Assembly (NCBI GenBank): GCA_905116865.2
Contig: CAJHNH020006623.1
Coordinates: 62,001 to 126,000, forward strand
Length of the DNA stretch: 64,000 bases
Direction of reading: 5' to 3'
Source of the DNA: Candidula unifasciata
Taxonomy: Eukaryota > Mollusca > Gastropoda > Stylommatophora > Geomitridae
Shown piece by piece: positions 1 through 12,007 of this stretch (position 1 is its first letter; the number at the start of each line of letters is the position of its first letter). The notes beneath the pieces were generated by a model that did no database searches, had not been told where the DNA came from, and worked only from the letters and a program-made list of their open reading frames with translations. The translations under genes and the position numbers were made by a program.

Positions 1-59
1 ATAGAAAGGATTGTGAGATCACCACATAATATTCTCAGTGTTTAGGTTTTGAACAACCG

Positions 60-770
60 ATCAACATCATGGCACATGGGTAGTGTACTCTCGGCAGTGC
101 TCCTTCTGTGGATAGACTCCGAGTCGTGTCTAAAAAACCCTCAGCACAGTAATGTTGATCCTCTCAACTCCGACGAGGATCCTGAAATACTTTTGTTTCA
201 TATTTTTCAAAAAATTTTGCCCGAACTGCATCTAGGCTACTCTTTTATTTTTATTAACAAAGGATTTATTACTTGCTTTCTCTATGAATTAACATCAACC
301 AAAGACCGAATAATACTAGAAACTAAGTCCACATGAAAAATCTTACTCCCTTACTGGTGATGCCCGAACCTCTATATTTTTTTCAGACACCATGCCTCAC
401 AAACGCAGCTGCCCTGTATTCTCGTAGTTACTGTTAGTGCATATAATGTTTGGAGTTGCGGAGTATACTCTCGGCATGTGGCTTGCCATTCTGTGGATAG
501 AGACCGAGCCGTATGGGATGTGGAGTAATGTTGATCCTTCAACTTTTAAACATTATTTGTTGTTTCAGATTTTTACCCCACCCGGACTGCATCACACAAG
601 CGATAAACATTACGATGACACAATCAGCTGCCACCATGCGGATGAGGATCGTCGTGGAGAGGTATGCAAAAACACCGTGTCGTTCAGACAATGATGCCAG
701 ATTTATATGACCTGCCTATATTGCGGCCCCTGGCAAAAATCATGGTGGGTTACTGTTCAAATAACGAAAA
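60..770 (+). repeat. Two diverged copies of an interspersed repeat
   Basis: Positions about 60-240 and 445-600 resemble each other: both carry a 'tactctcggca' block, then 'tctgtggataga', then 'aatgttgatcct', then a segment ending in a GAACTGCAT or GGACTGCATCA motif. The part at 590-770 ('gcgataaacat', 'gatgaggatcg', 'cggcccctggca') recurs at 3955-4145 and, inverted, at 26530-26625. No coding domain is visible, so this is probably an old non-autonomous transposon. The open frames here do not look like protein. Confidence 0.5.
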
Positions 771-3700
771 ATTTCGTCCTAAAAATGTTTTGGAAGTATG
801 AAATATGATATTTAAAACATTCAGTCGGCTTTAACTTATATATGTAAACACTTGGAAATAATGAACTCTTAACTTTAGCACTTTACATTTTAATTATACA
901 TGTAAACGCTTGGAGATTTTAACCTTAACACTTTAATTATGTATGCACACACACACACATATAATTAGAACTATTAACACTTAACACTTTAATTACATAT
1001 GTAAATACTTGGAAATAATAACCTTACACTTTTACAACTGGAAATATTTACACCTGAAATGTTAACTGCTTGTGGAAATACTCAGAAGTACTGAACCCTA
1101 AACTTTAATAATGTAAAACCCATTCGAAATAATTAATCCTGAAACTGTTGTTATGTTGAAACGACTTTAACTATATGTAAACAATTGGAAATAATCCTTA
1201 AACTTTAACCACTTGTTTTCATTTTCTTGTCAGTCACAAATATATTTTGGTGTGAAAATATATTTGCTAGGAAAATGCTACCCAGAGGAGATTAGTTTTG
1301 CGGTCACCTTGTGAAAACACAGTGTAGTGTTTGTTGCTTGTCATTTTAACATAACCACCATCAGCCATCTTGTTAATACTTGTCAGACGAAGAATGATGG
1401 TATAATGTAAATCTAAGTGCTGTATATTTTTTTTTTTTTTTTTGTGGGGGGGGGGGGGGGGGGGGGCAGAATTTAACAGAATTAAATAATAATCCATATA
1501 GTTTTTTGAAATTTTAATGAATGATTTTTTTTTCTGCTTAATTATTAGTGATAATTTTGAGCCAAAATGGCTTTTCTGTTTGGCCACATGATTGGTTTTT
1601 TATTTTATTTGGGGGATGGGGGTTGTTAATTACTGTTTTTTTTTTTAATGTGTGACTAAAATTCTTTTGTTTACTGTTACTGATGTATTATTTTTAAAAC
1701 TGGTTTTTTTCTATATGACTCACGATTTAAAGTAAACGTTAAATTTTTACCACGGCCAAATTCAATTAAAAAAATCCTGTCTCAAAATGCTCCAAATTAC
1801 ATTTTCTGGTTGATTCGATCCAATCCTACGAATAGCTAGCGACTAAACTAAGCGACTTATAACATTTGCCTAGACCTAGAACTGATTTGTTTAAAACAAG
1901 TTTAGCATATTCTACTGCCAAAATATGGAATCATCTTCCACTTGATCTGAAAACAAGAGTCCCCCTACTCATTTAATCGTAAACCTTTTTTTTGATTTCA
2001 TGCTTACCGGAGATTATATTCCACCTTAAATTTAGTTAATCCATAATGCATTATCATTTTATAATTAGGTAAGTTTGTGGGATAAGTACATGTATGTATA
2101 AATGTATGTATGTATGTGTGTGTATGAACTTGTAAGAGTATTTGTACCTGTGTATTTTTGTATTGTTATATATGATATGTGTATGCACCATTTCATTATG
2201 TATATTTTTATGTAGACATAACATGCATTATTGAATACATGCAATTGCGGTCTGAAAGATGAGTGCTTCGAAGGGCCAAATGTAAGATGGGCCCGAGTGC
2301 CCATTTTGTAAACATTTGAAAATAAGGTTTGTTTTTTCGTATTATGTCTGAAATTATTGCCTGTTTTTTTTTTCCTGTGTGACTGGTCTTTTTTCACTGA
2401 ATGATTTCTAAATGACTGAATTTGTTGGTTTGTTTTCAATATGACATACTTTTTTTTTTCCACTGAATGTTTTTTTTTCCCCACGTAATATTTTTGAATG
2501 TGTTTTATATGACTGATTTTTTTTTTCTGTTTCACTGGTATTTTGGAGTAGCGATGGCTTGCTTTAGTCTGATGGTTGGTGTAATTTTTAGTTCTACATG
2601 ACTGATGTTGCTTGATCTAAATTGCTGATGTTTGATTTGGTCTACATCATAAATAGATGTTTTATTTACTCAAGATCATGATATTTTTATTCTCATTTTT
2701 TTCACTGATATATTTGCAGTTTACACGACTGGTGTTTTTTGCATTAGTTTCCAGACTTATGTTTTTTTTTTAAACTCAGCATCACTCATGTTTTTATTTA
2801 AGTTTATTTGATCGGTGTATTTGTAATTTTGGGGCTTATTGTTTATTTTTTTAACAGCACCGCTGTCATTTTTAGTTGACATAATGTGTTTTTTTTAGGC
2901 TTCATATCTAATGCTTTTATACTCAACCCACTCATGTTTTTTTTTGGGGGGGGGTAAATTTTTTTAAATGTCTTTTACTTAACTCACTGGTGTGTGTTTT
3001 AATAGTTGTTTTTGGTTTATGTTCTTTTTTTTTTTTTTTGTGTGGTCATGTTCTTTGTTTTTTTTTAGTCTACATACTTGTGTTTGTTCAACATTATAAT
3101 CCCGCCCATTAGATAAATATTTCAGTTAATGCTTTGCTTTTATCTAACTGCCAGATTTTTATGAGTCAGAGACCAAAATAAAAATTAAACAAACACTCCT
3201 GCTGATTAAAATGGATATGGCCAGACCAGTAGTTTATTATAAAATGTTCTGTGACTGGTCAGTATTTGTGCATAGACACGTGTAGGTTATGAGGTCACGT
3301 TAAAGCAAATAAAATGTTAATTCCATTTACATATTTGTTAGCTTTGTTTTGAATATTGACTGTTTTTTTTTTTTTTTTGAATGATATTCCTATTGTCAAC
3401 AGTAAAAAAAAAAAAGGGCCAGAAAACCTGGTTAAATTGAAATTTTAGCATTTTATTTTTGGTATTTGTTTTTTTTAAAAAAGAATCTGTAGACAGTAGT
3501 ACTTTCTGGCAAGCTGAAATTCTGTAAAATAACAGCTTCTTTCTATATTGTTTAGAGTTCCACATTCCAGTGAAGTGTTATTTTTTTCATAGATTGCTTA
3601 TTTAGTAACAAATCTGTACATTCCTCTAGTTGAGTTGGTGTGGTTTCTTGTTTTGTTAGCACTTACATAGTGATACAGATTCATTCCTTGATGATCTTAT
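771..3700. other. AT-rich non-coding region with T runs, no gene seen
   Basis: Positions 830-1210 hold degenerate tandem units of roughly 60-70 bases around 'tatgtaaacacttggaaataat'-like text. Positions 1420-3600 are T-rich with many runs of 8-17 T and one G run at about 1446-1466. Recurrent 'gactgatttttt' text from about 2500 suggests very diverged simple repeats. I see no coding exon on either strand. Confidence 0.5.
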
Positions 3701-3954
3701 TAGTTTAGTTTTGGCATGGACTCCTTAACTTGTGTGCTTGTTTTAACTATTATGCTGAAATATTAATGTTTTTTTTTTATTGTTGTTTTTATAACAGTTT
3801 TCTTGTTAATGTAACTACTGTTGTGGACAGAAAGCAATAGTTTTAGTTTACTGTTTGGATGTCCCATACATTTTCTTGGTAGGAAAAATTACTTGTTACC
3901 ATCGCCAATACAAGCATAACTTCAGCTAGCTATGTAGGTAGGGCGGTAGGTAGG

Positions 3955-4145
3955 TAGTTGTATCCCACCAGGACATCACGCAAGCGATAAACACCTGGTG
4001 ACACAAAGTGCCACCCTGCAGATGAGGATCGCTTTGGAGAGGTCACAGAAACCCATTTCAACCGTTAGGCCATTTCTGTGGCTAGACTATATTCAAGGCC
4101 CCTGGCAGAAGCCAAGGTGGGGCTTCAAATAACATAAAATTGCAT
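3955..4145 (+). repeat. Interspersed repeat, same family as 590-770
   Basis: The text 'gcgataaacacctggtgac' followed by 'gatgaggatcgc', 'cacagaaaccc' and 'ggcccctggcagaa' matches the copy near 590-770. An inverted partial copy lies at 26530-26625. Confidence 0.5.
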
Positions 4146-4261
4146 CCCACACATGGGGACGACTTTTGATAATAACTCCAGCTGTGTTATGCATGTTCTT
4201 CAGCGGAAAATGACCTGCATCAAAATGAGTTTTCATAGAGAAATATGGAAATCCTTAGAAG

Positions 4262-4380
4262 TACGGCCGGTGTGATGTTCAGCACATCGCCCAAGGAGTG
4301 CCGATTGATCTATAAAATATAGATGTAGTCTTACGTGCCCAATATGCTTGAAGACATGATAAGGTTCCTTTACTTTACAT
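4262..4380 (+). repeat. Partial SINE (family B, tail portion)
   Basis: The text 'gtgtgatgttcagcacatc', 'gtgccgattgatct', 'atgtagtcttacgtgccca', then 'ttcctttacttt' matches the 3' half of the fuller tRNA-headed copy at 40385-40655. Confidence 0.5.
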
Positions 4381-4719
4381 GACTGCAGTTATTTTGAAAA
4401 TAGATTTCGATGCATATCCTCGACTGCTGAAGAACATGAATAAGCACAGGAGGGGGTTAGACACACAGCGTTGCCCCATATCAAGCATGTTGTGAACGCG
4501 ACTTATGAAAGATTTTCTGAGACTGGATGTGATGGGCCAAAAGGCACATATGTCGCAGCTCACCTGTTAACCGCAACAAATCGGCCCAACTGCCTTTTTT
4601 AATGGTGATGCAGAAGAAGACCAAACAGTCAGTTGTGGCCCCTGGATAATGTAACCAATCCCAGGGTGTGCTTGATTTGAGGTTGGTGCATAATAGCGCT
4701 AGTATTGTAACATTTGTGA

Positions 4720-5080
4720 TTCATCATGTAGCAGGTTCTTTGTAGAACGTCGCTCTCATCACAGTCTGCCTGAAAGACACTCAGTCTCTCGCCAGCTCTT
4801 CCGTCGCATGTACTTTAATATTGAAGGAGTCATTTATATCCTGTGCCCATCTTCGTGTTAGTCGTTCCCTGCTTCTCTTTCCTGGTACCATGCCCTCTGC
4901 CATGGCACTTGATATAGCCAAAATATTTCAGTTTCCGAGACAAGATTCTGTTTATTAACCAATCTTCCTTGATGTTCAGGTTCTGTTAAAATTTCAATAT
5001 TTTTTCTCTTCCTTGTCAGTAGCATTTCAGCTCAAAAGCCCCTATTTTCTCTCTTAAGGACTGGGAGTCGACACGTTACA
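4720..5080 (-). repeat. Non-LTR retrotransposon 3' fragment (reverse orientation)
   Basis: The segment with 'ccagctcttccgtcgc', 'tcctgtgcccatctt', 'catggcacttgatatagcc' and 'tttccgagacaagattct' is the reverse complement of the 3' end of a non-LTR element. The same block is found on the minus strand at 34725-35585 and on the plus strand at about 18490-18740. On the minus strand it reads as the degraded C-terminal tail of a reverse-transcriptase ORF. Confidence 0.55.
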
Positions 5081-5174
5081 TCCATATGTTTGCTACAGGG
5101 AAACATTTGTGGTTACCAATCATTAAAGAAAACAAAATGTTTACCTGCACATTTTGTAGCAACTGCTACCACTG

Positions 5175-5175
<1 letters not shown>

Positions 5176-5211
<36 letters not shown>
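5176..5211 (+). repeat. Poly-C homopolymer tract
   Basis: There are about 35 consecutive C bases, followed by more C/T-rich sequence. Such tracts are prone to length error in assemblies. Confidence 0.9.
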
Positions 5212-5213
<2 letters not shown>

Positions 5214-5444
5214 TCCCCCTTTCCATTTTTTTAACAAGGAAATTTTAATGATTAAATTTAGAAATTATTTTTTTCTGTGACAGGTGATTTCAGTGAAGAG
5301 ATTATTATTTGATTTTTTTTTTTGCTGTGTTATCTTTATTTAGAAATTATATTTCCGTCATGATAATTTTTTTTTCTGCTGCATTAAATGAATGTAGAGA
5401 TTATGTTTCTGTCACACAATCTTGATTAAGATTACGTTTTGGTT

Positions 5445-6805
5445 GTAGATGATCCGGAACTTATCAAGATATTGTCCACACAATGAGAGTTACTTCCTGT
5501 CACTTTCATGCTGCGGCATGTCACAGGGCCTCAGTTGTAGGGGTGTTATGATATGCTCTATTCGGCGTTTGCTCACCGTATTATATTATGTTTGTGGGAG
5601 GTTGTGTTGTCATGAGTCTCTGCTCACCGTATTATATTATGTTTGTGGGAGGTTGTGTTGTCATGAGTCTCTGCTCACCGTATTATATTATGTTTGTGGG
5701 AGGTTGTGTTGTCATGAGTCTCTGCTCACCGTATGATATTATGTTGTGTTGTCATGAGTCTCTGCTCACCGTATTATATTATGTTTGTGGGAGGTTTGTG
5801 TTGTCATGAGTCTCTGCTCACCGTATTATTATATTATGTTTGTGGGAGGTTGTGTTGTCATGAGTCTCTGCTCACCGTATTATATTATGTTTGTGGGAGG
5901 TTGTGTTGTCATGAGTCTCTGCTCACCGTATTATATTATGTTTGTGGGAGGTTGTGTTGTCATGAGTCTCTGCTCACCGTATTATATTATGTTTGTGGGA
6001 GGTTGTGTTGTCATGAGTCTCTGCTCACCGTATTATATTATGTTTGTGGGAGGTTGTGTTGTCATGAGTCTCTGCTCACCGTATTATATTATGTTTGTGG
6101 GAGGTTGTGTTGTCATGAGTCTCTGCTCACCGTATTATATATATTATGTTTGTGGGAGGTTGTGTTGTCATGAGTCTCTGCTCACCGTATTATATTATGT
6201 TTGTGGGAGGTTGTGTTGTCATGAGTCTCTGCTCACCGTATTATATTATGTTTGTGGGAGGTTGTGTTGTCATGAGTCTCTGCTCACCGTATTATATTAT
6301 GTTTGTGGGAGGTTGTGTTGTCATGAGTCTCTGCTCACCGTATTATATTATGTTTCTGGGAGGTTGTGTTGTCATGAGTCTCTGCTCACCGTATTATATT
6401 ATGTTTGTGGGAGGTTGTGTTGTCATGAGTCTCTTTGAGGTGCCACAGGTGCACTTCAAATAAGAAGGGCTGCAGGGAAAAGCATCATGAGTATCAAAAC
6501 TGGTATCTTGTATTTCTGCGTTTCTTGGTGGTGGCTTTTGACACAGAAAAAAAAGCGACAGCCAAGGGAAGTAGAAATACAAAAACATCCCAGTTTCGCT
6601 ACTCACAAACTCAAGTAGCACAACGTGCCAATAATCTCGCAAGTGAGCGGTGACAACAGGGAAAAGAGTGAACAGTTGAACTCTTGAAAATAATAAATAC
6701 ATGACACCCAAACAACATATGACAGGCAGTGTGATCGGCCACAGCATGAATGGGACGGGAAGTAACTCTCACTGTGCGGACAAAATCTTGATAATAATGC
6801 ACGAT
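5445..6805. mobile_element. Foldback-like element with ~115-bp inverted ends around a minisatellite
   Basis: The left flank (about 5449-5565: 'cttatcaagatattgtcc', 'tgagagttacttcctgtc', 'ttcatgctgcgg') is matched in inverted orientation by about 6690-6800, whose reverse complement reads 'ttatcaagattttgtcc', 'tgagagttacttcccgtc', 'ttcatgctgtgg'. The arms look roughly 75 percent identical. The 51-bp array at 5571-6434 lies between them. I recognise no transposase, and target-site duplications were not identified. Confidence 0.55.
5571..6434 (+). repeat. Minisatellite, 51-bp unit, about 17 copies
   Basis: The unit begins 'gctcaccgtattatattatg' and ends 'gttgtcatgagtctct'. Copies are nearly identical, with a few short deletions or insertions (for example near 5733 and 5827). 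Because 51 is a multiple of three, several frames stay open across it. The resulting peptides are artefacts of the repeat. Confidence 0.95.
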
Positions 6806-7800
6806 CCAATGCAGAGATTGCTTTTATTCATAAATTGAATGTAGATATTATTTTTCTTCTACATTGGATCTATCAAAGATTAGAGATTATTTATCTACAA
6901 TTTTTTTTTTTTAAAGAACCAAATGTAGATTATCTTCTCAGGGTTCTCTTATTTAATTCCAGATGTTCCACTAGTTTGTAAAACTAGCAGTTTGCTTCAT
7001 TATCAATTTGTGTTATGTATATTTATTGCTGTTTTAGTTTTCAGTGTTGTTATGTTGTGTCTTTTTATTTAAATTATTTTGTAATTTCACCCTCCAAATT
7101 GTAGTCTTAATTGTAGGATTATCTCTCCCACTCTACCTCAGCATCTTTGTTCCTCCCTCTCTGTATGACTCTCTCTCTTTCTCCCTTTATCCCCTTCAGG
7201 TACCAGGTCTAAAACAGACAGGACTTCAATTTGCTCCCCAAGTCTGGAAAAATATGCCAAAACACTATATCTGTTCTGGTATACCCACATGTTTGCGCAC
7301 GGACAAAGTACTGTGTGTGCTCAGTGCCCCCTTGAACAGGGCACAAAATACCTTTCATCAGTATTACCCCCACAACCTTGAAAAAACTTAGAATACCTTT
7401 AAAAGGCCCTTAAAAATCTTTGAAATTGATTAGTAAATTTGGCTACGAACCCTGTAAACATCTCAAGGAAGAGAATCAAACAGCTGCAAATCCCGGAAAC
7501 CCTGTTCAGCCGTAAAGCCATATCACACAGTTATACTAGGTTACCACACAGTGGTTACCAAGCAACCTGTAGTACAGTGTTGGTGGTATGATTGATAATT
7601 GTGTGTTCTTTGAAAATCTTGATTAATACTCAATGTGAATAAATGTTGTTGATAAATTTCATGTCTTAAAAATATGATTTTTGGCCGAGGTGTCCGGACT
7701 CTAGGGTCATCCAAGGTCATGGCTGTTCAACTAAGTTCACTCTCACAGGCCAGTATTTTGAAAATAGGGATCGTCACGGGCCAGACGTCTAAGCCGCAGC
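6806..7800. other. No gene seen
   Basis: This is AT-rich sequence with a pyrimidine-rich patch at 7120-7200. No domain, splice-consistent exon or repeat family was recognised. Confidence 0.4.
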
Positions 7801-7810
7801 ATAGACAGAT

Positions 7811-7900
7811 CATCTTGAACAGGACTGCACTGCAGAAGTGGATGAACAACCAGAACTTTCCACCAGAGTTCACAGCTGGTGAATGTGAAGAAGAAGAAGA
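7811..7900 (-). repeat. SINE-like family A, partial copy
   Basis: The reverse complement contains the family core 'cagctgtgaactctggtgg', 'aaagttctggttgttcatcc' and 'acttctg'. The same core is found in forward orientation at 11157, 25170, 33625, 41645, 52590, 54900, 55910 and 62990. Confidence 0.7.
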
Positions 7901-8525
7901 TTAATATAATACAACTTGCAGTGATCCGTGGGCCACTTGTTAAGCCTCCGCAGGCCAGCTCTGGCCAACGGGCTGCCAGTTGAATTGCTTTGTCTAAGAG
8001 CATAGCTGTTCGACTACTTTTACTCAGGAAGCCAGTATTTGGAAAATAAGGATCATTATGGACCATAAGCCCGAGCGCCCGCAAGGAAAGATCATTAATC
8101 AAACAACTGAAAATAATCTGCGGGCCACTTGCTAAGTCCTTGTGGGCCAGATCTGGCCCACGGGCCCTCAGTTGAATAGCCCTGCCCTGTTGTAATGATC
8201 TGCGGGCCTCTTGCTAAGTCTCTGCGGGCCAGATCTGGCCCACGGGCCCTCAGTTGAATAGCCCTGCCCTGTTGTAATGATCTGCGGGCCACTTGCTAAG
8301 TCTCTGCTGGCCAGAAATGGCCCAAGAGCCCTCAGTTGAATAGCCCTGCCCTGTTGTAATGATCTGCGGGCCACTTGCTAAGTCTCTGCTGGCCAGATCT
8401 GGCCCACGGGCCCTCAGTTGAATAGCCCTGCCCTTTTGTAATGATCTGCGGGCCACTTGCTAAGTCTCTGCTGGCCAGATCTGGCCCAAGAGCCCTCAGT
8501 TGAATAGCCCTGCCCTGTTGAAACA
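7900..8525 (-). repeat. Tandem 82-bp units derived from a hAT-like MITE end
   Basis: At least four near-identical 82-bp units run from about 8195 to 8523, with diverged units before them. Each contains 'gatctgcgggcc', 'gggccagatctggccc' and 'cagttgaatagccctg'. The reverse complement of the last block, CAGGGCTATTCAACTG, looks like a hAT terminus. Overlapping minus-strand open frames recur every 82 bases as a side effect. Confidence 0.75.
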
Positions 8526-8807
8526 AATAAATACATTGTATGTTCTTTTGAACGAAAAGAGTTAATTGTTAATAATTATTTATACCTTACTGGCTCTTGA
8601 ATATGCAGTTTTTGTGTTTGCTTGCATGGTGCTTTTGACAAAGATTCTATTTATTCTTTTACTGGTACCACATTGAGTTTCAGGCAGTTAGAAAACTGTT
8701 TTGTTTGATTAAAATACATAGCTGTTCAACCTGTTTGATGCACTTACTTATTGCAACTTAAGCTTTACCTTAATAACTTTCTCAGCATTAACTACTTGTG
8801 TCTGGTA

Positions 8808-9478
8808 TGAAAGTTCACATTTGTTGAATATAGGGGTGATATGATAGTTCACATTTGTTGAATGTAGTGGTGATATGATAGTTCACATTGGCTGAATAGA
8901 GGGGTGATATGAAAGTTCACATTTGTTGAATATAGGGGTGATATGATAGTTCACATTTGTTGACTATAAGGGTAATATGATAGTTCACATTTGTTGAATA
9001 TAGTGGTGATATGATAGTTCACATTGGTTGAATAGAGGGGTGATATGAAAGTTCACATTTGTTGATTATAAGGGTGATATGATAGTTCACATTTGTTGAC
9101 TATAAGGGTGATATAATAGTTCACATTTGTTGAATATAGTGGTGAAATGATAGTTCACATTGGTTGAATAGAGGGGTGATATGATAGTTCACATTTGTTG
9201 AATATAGTGGTGATATGATAGTTCACATTGGTTGAATAGAGGCGTTATATGATAGTTCACATTTGTTGAATATAGTGGTGAAATGATAGTTCACATTGGT
9301 TGAATAGAGGGGTGATATGATAGTTCACATTTGTTGAATATAGTGGTGATATGATAGTTCACATTGGTTGAATAGAGGCGTTATATGATAGTTCACATTT
9401 GTTGAATATAGTGGTGATATGATAGTTCACATTGGTTGAATAGAGGCGTTATATGATAGTTCACATTTGTCAAATATA
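8808..9478 (+). repeat. Minisatellite, ~34-bp unit, about 19 copies
   Basis: The unit is 'gatatgatagttcacatt' plus 'tgttgaatatagtggt'. Two sub-types alternate, 'tttgttgaatatagtgg' and 'ttggttgaatagagggg', giving a higher-order dimer of about 68 bp in the second half. Confidence 0.9.
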
Positions 9479-9479
9479 G

Positions 9480-11150
9480 CAGTGACTGTGCACATTACCT
9501 TGTGTGTAAATTTGCTGTTGTAATTTTGTGTAATCTGAGTGTTTGCAGCTTTGTTCAATGTGGATGTTTGTATGTGTTTGTGTGTTAACTGAATGTTTAT
9601 AATTTTTGTGTGAGTTGAACATTTATAGTTTTTATGTCAACTGAATACTTGTAGTTATTATGCATGCCTATTATTGTATGAACTGGTTCATTTTTTAAGG
9701 TACTTTGCTTGTTTCCCAAGAGATCATTATGAGCATTGTGTGTGGTTTTTGCTGTTATAGGAACGTTGTAAATGTGGTATGACCATTTGAGGTAATGCTG
9801 GAACTGCAACTGCCTTGTCACCTGAAAGATGTAATAAGAGGCATTTAAGGAGAGCTGGCATGTGAGTGTCTTCCCCAGCACAAAGCAAACTCTGTCATGA
9901 ATTTGTCTGTAAAAGATAAGAAAATTAACTCAGTCAACCAGACTAAAAAGAAGTAATACAAGAATTACCACACAATGCAAGGAAAGCCAAAGGAGTCTGG
10001 ATTGCTGTCCTGCCCTATTTTACCTGAGTTCATTGTTCCTCAATTATCGTGCTGCTGGTGGTAGAAGCAAAAGCTCCACTGTGTTCTTTGATGACTTTTC
10101 CTTTAGTCCTTACAGTGAAAGCCCATGCAAGGCATCTTCCGGTGATGTGTGTTCCTAAACCAGTGCTTTCACTTCTGCATCAACTATTTTTGGTGCCAAA
10201 TCGTCTTGACAGGGGGAGACCACCACAAAGTACTGCTTGCATTCATTGGGTATGGATATCTATTCCTCTCCATGTCTTGAAGGGAAATCGTCAGTTGAAA
10301 TACTGTCTCAGCACGGCCCAACTAGGACTGGCCTCATTTGATCTCCAGAGTTGGTACCGGAAATGTTAGAACTATTTGAGAAAGATGGCATAAGTGATCA
10401 AATAAATTGTATATTTTAAGTGAAAATAAATTATATATTTTGAGTGGACTTGCTCACCCATATTGACCTAGCCATGAAATTGTTTCCAAGAAATATTCTT
10501 GCAATGGCTGTTGTAGTGATAGTAACTGTATCACACATAAAGTGGTATTTGATTGATAACAATATGTAGCTTTATAAGTATTAAATATTTATGTGTGTGT
10601 GTGTGTGAATTAAATATCTGTGCTGGATATGGTTTTGAATTTTCTAAGGAAGATTTAGATATTTTGTAGTTTTGTGTAAATTAGATATTTGCAAATGTGC
10701 AGTTGTAAATTACATACTATTTACAGTTTTATGTGAATTAGATATTTGCAGCTGTGTGTAAATTAATACTGTTTGTGTGAATTAGGTATTTGCAACTTAG
10801 AATTCATTAGATATTTATAGCTTTCTGTAGATTAAGTATGTCATGTTTTGCAGGTAGCAGCTTATATTAGAGATTTTAACATAACTTACCACTCACACGC
10901 GCACACATGCACGCACACAAACACAAATTGAAAGGTCACTTTCAGATTTTAGATCTTTTCAACTAAGCATGTGTTTTTTTTTTTAAACACTTAACTTGAA
11001 CACTCAGCCAAAACATTTTTGCTGCATTTTGTTGCCTGCGTAAAGGTTCTTGATCAACTGACAATAAAGGAATCTTTGTTAAGTGTGTATATTGATGTAG
11101 AGAAACCAACAGTGTCGTAGAACAAAGCAGACCCGGGCATTCAAGGTATA
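9480..11150. other. No gene recognised
   Basis: The sequence is AT-rich in 10380-10990, with degenerate 'aattagatatttgcag'-type tandem text and a short GT run at 10593. Positions 9640-10370 are less AT-rich, and short minus-strand frames look weakly protein-like, but I identified no family or splice structure. Confidence 0.35.
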
Positions 11151-11156
11151 TCCAAG

Positions 11157-11450
11157 TGGCATTTCTTCTTCTTCTTTGCCGTCACCAGCTGTAAACTCTG
11201 GTGGAAAGTTCTGGTTGTTCATCCACTTCTGGACTGCAGTCCTGTTCCAAAACCTGAGTGTAGCGTGTGCATCTGTTTTACAGAACTGACTCATTCGTGT
11301 GCAGACTGCTGGTTCCTTGCCTCTCAGGCAGATGCACTCCGACTTCGAAAGAAGCTCCCCATTAGTTGACTCTTACGACATGCTTTTGGGTAGGCAGTGG
11401 GTCTATTCTTGTTTTCCCTATAATAGGGCCCCGGAACCCACACGGGGAAG
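11157..11450 (+). repeat. SINE-like family A, near full-length copy
   Basis: This is the fullest copy. It has 'ttcttcttctttgcc', 'caccagctgtaaactctgg', 'ggaaagttctggttgttc', 'tgcatctgttttacagaac', 'gcagactgctggttccttgc', 'ctctcaggcagatgcactcc', 'gttgactcttacgacatgc' and a 3' part ending 'ggaacccacacgggg'. No internal pol III boxes were clear, so the class (SINE or MITE) is uncertain. Confidence 0.7.
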
Positions 11451-11609
11451 ACAAGTGGCCTTTGAATTGTTTCTTTAAAAATAAGCAGTTCAACTGCACT
11501 GAACATAAACAGCTACACAAGGTCAGTTCTACAAGTGTCCTACCTGTGGTCAGTAATAATACAGTGACTAACCCTAATTCCCTTCTTCCTCTGCTGCATT
11601 TGCCCCTTA

Positions 11610-11830
11610 AAGAGATGTTTAGTACATTGTGTTGTGGTTTACAGCTAGGCTGTGATATCTGCGCCTTTCAGTCCAACCCATCCGATTCCAGCAAAGCCCT
11701 AATTAATTGACTTTTATGACTGGCTTTTTTGGGAGAAGGGGATCTGTTCTTCCCCCTTTCCACCATCCCAATCCCTTCATGGAGACTCTGAGCCCACCCG
11801 CACAAGGATAATTTCCTTCAGAACAGTTTC
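11610..11830 (+). repeat. Interspersed repeat family E
   Basis: The text 'acattgtgttgtggtttac', 'agctaggctgtgatatctgc' and 'agccctaattaattgac' is shared with 13420-13600 ('acaaggctgcaatatctac', 'attagtcgcctctta') and 60950-61200 ('cacagctaggctgcagtatc'). The ending resembles family A, so the two may be related. Confidence 0.55.
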
Positions 11831-12007
11831 CTTGGGACTGCACACGCTTCTTCCAATGATTCTGATTTTGTTAACAGCAGTTCAGTCAGGCTTTTTGAGA
11901 AAGAAGTACATCGTAGTTGTCATTTTCTGCCCAGTCTCTTCTCTGTTCTTAAATCATGTCTCTTTCAGCAGCATTTTTTAGCTTGGGGAACAGCCAGACA
12001 TCACAAG

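Noticed and set aside
5785..6438. 217-codon open frame (17-residue repeats)
   Set aside because: The 51-bp unit is divisible by three and stop-free in two frames. It lies inside a foldback element and shows no other coding sign.
10049..10369. Possible small gene of 106 codons
   Set aside because: No recognisable domain, Kozak context, splice structure or conserved pattern. Left unannotated.
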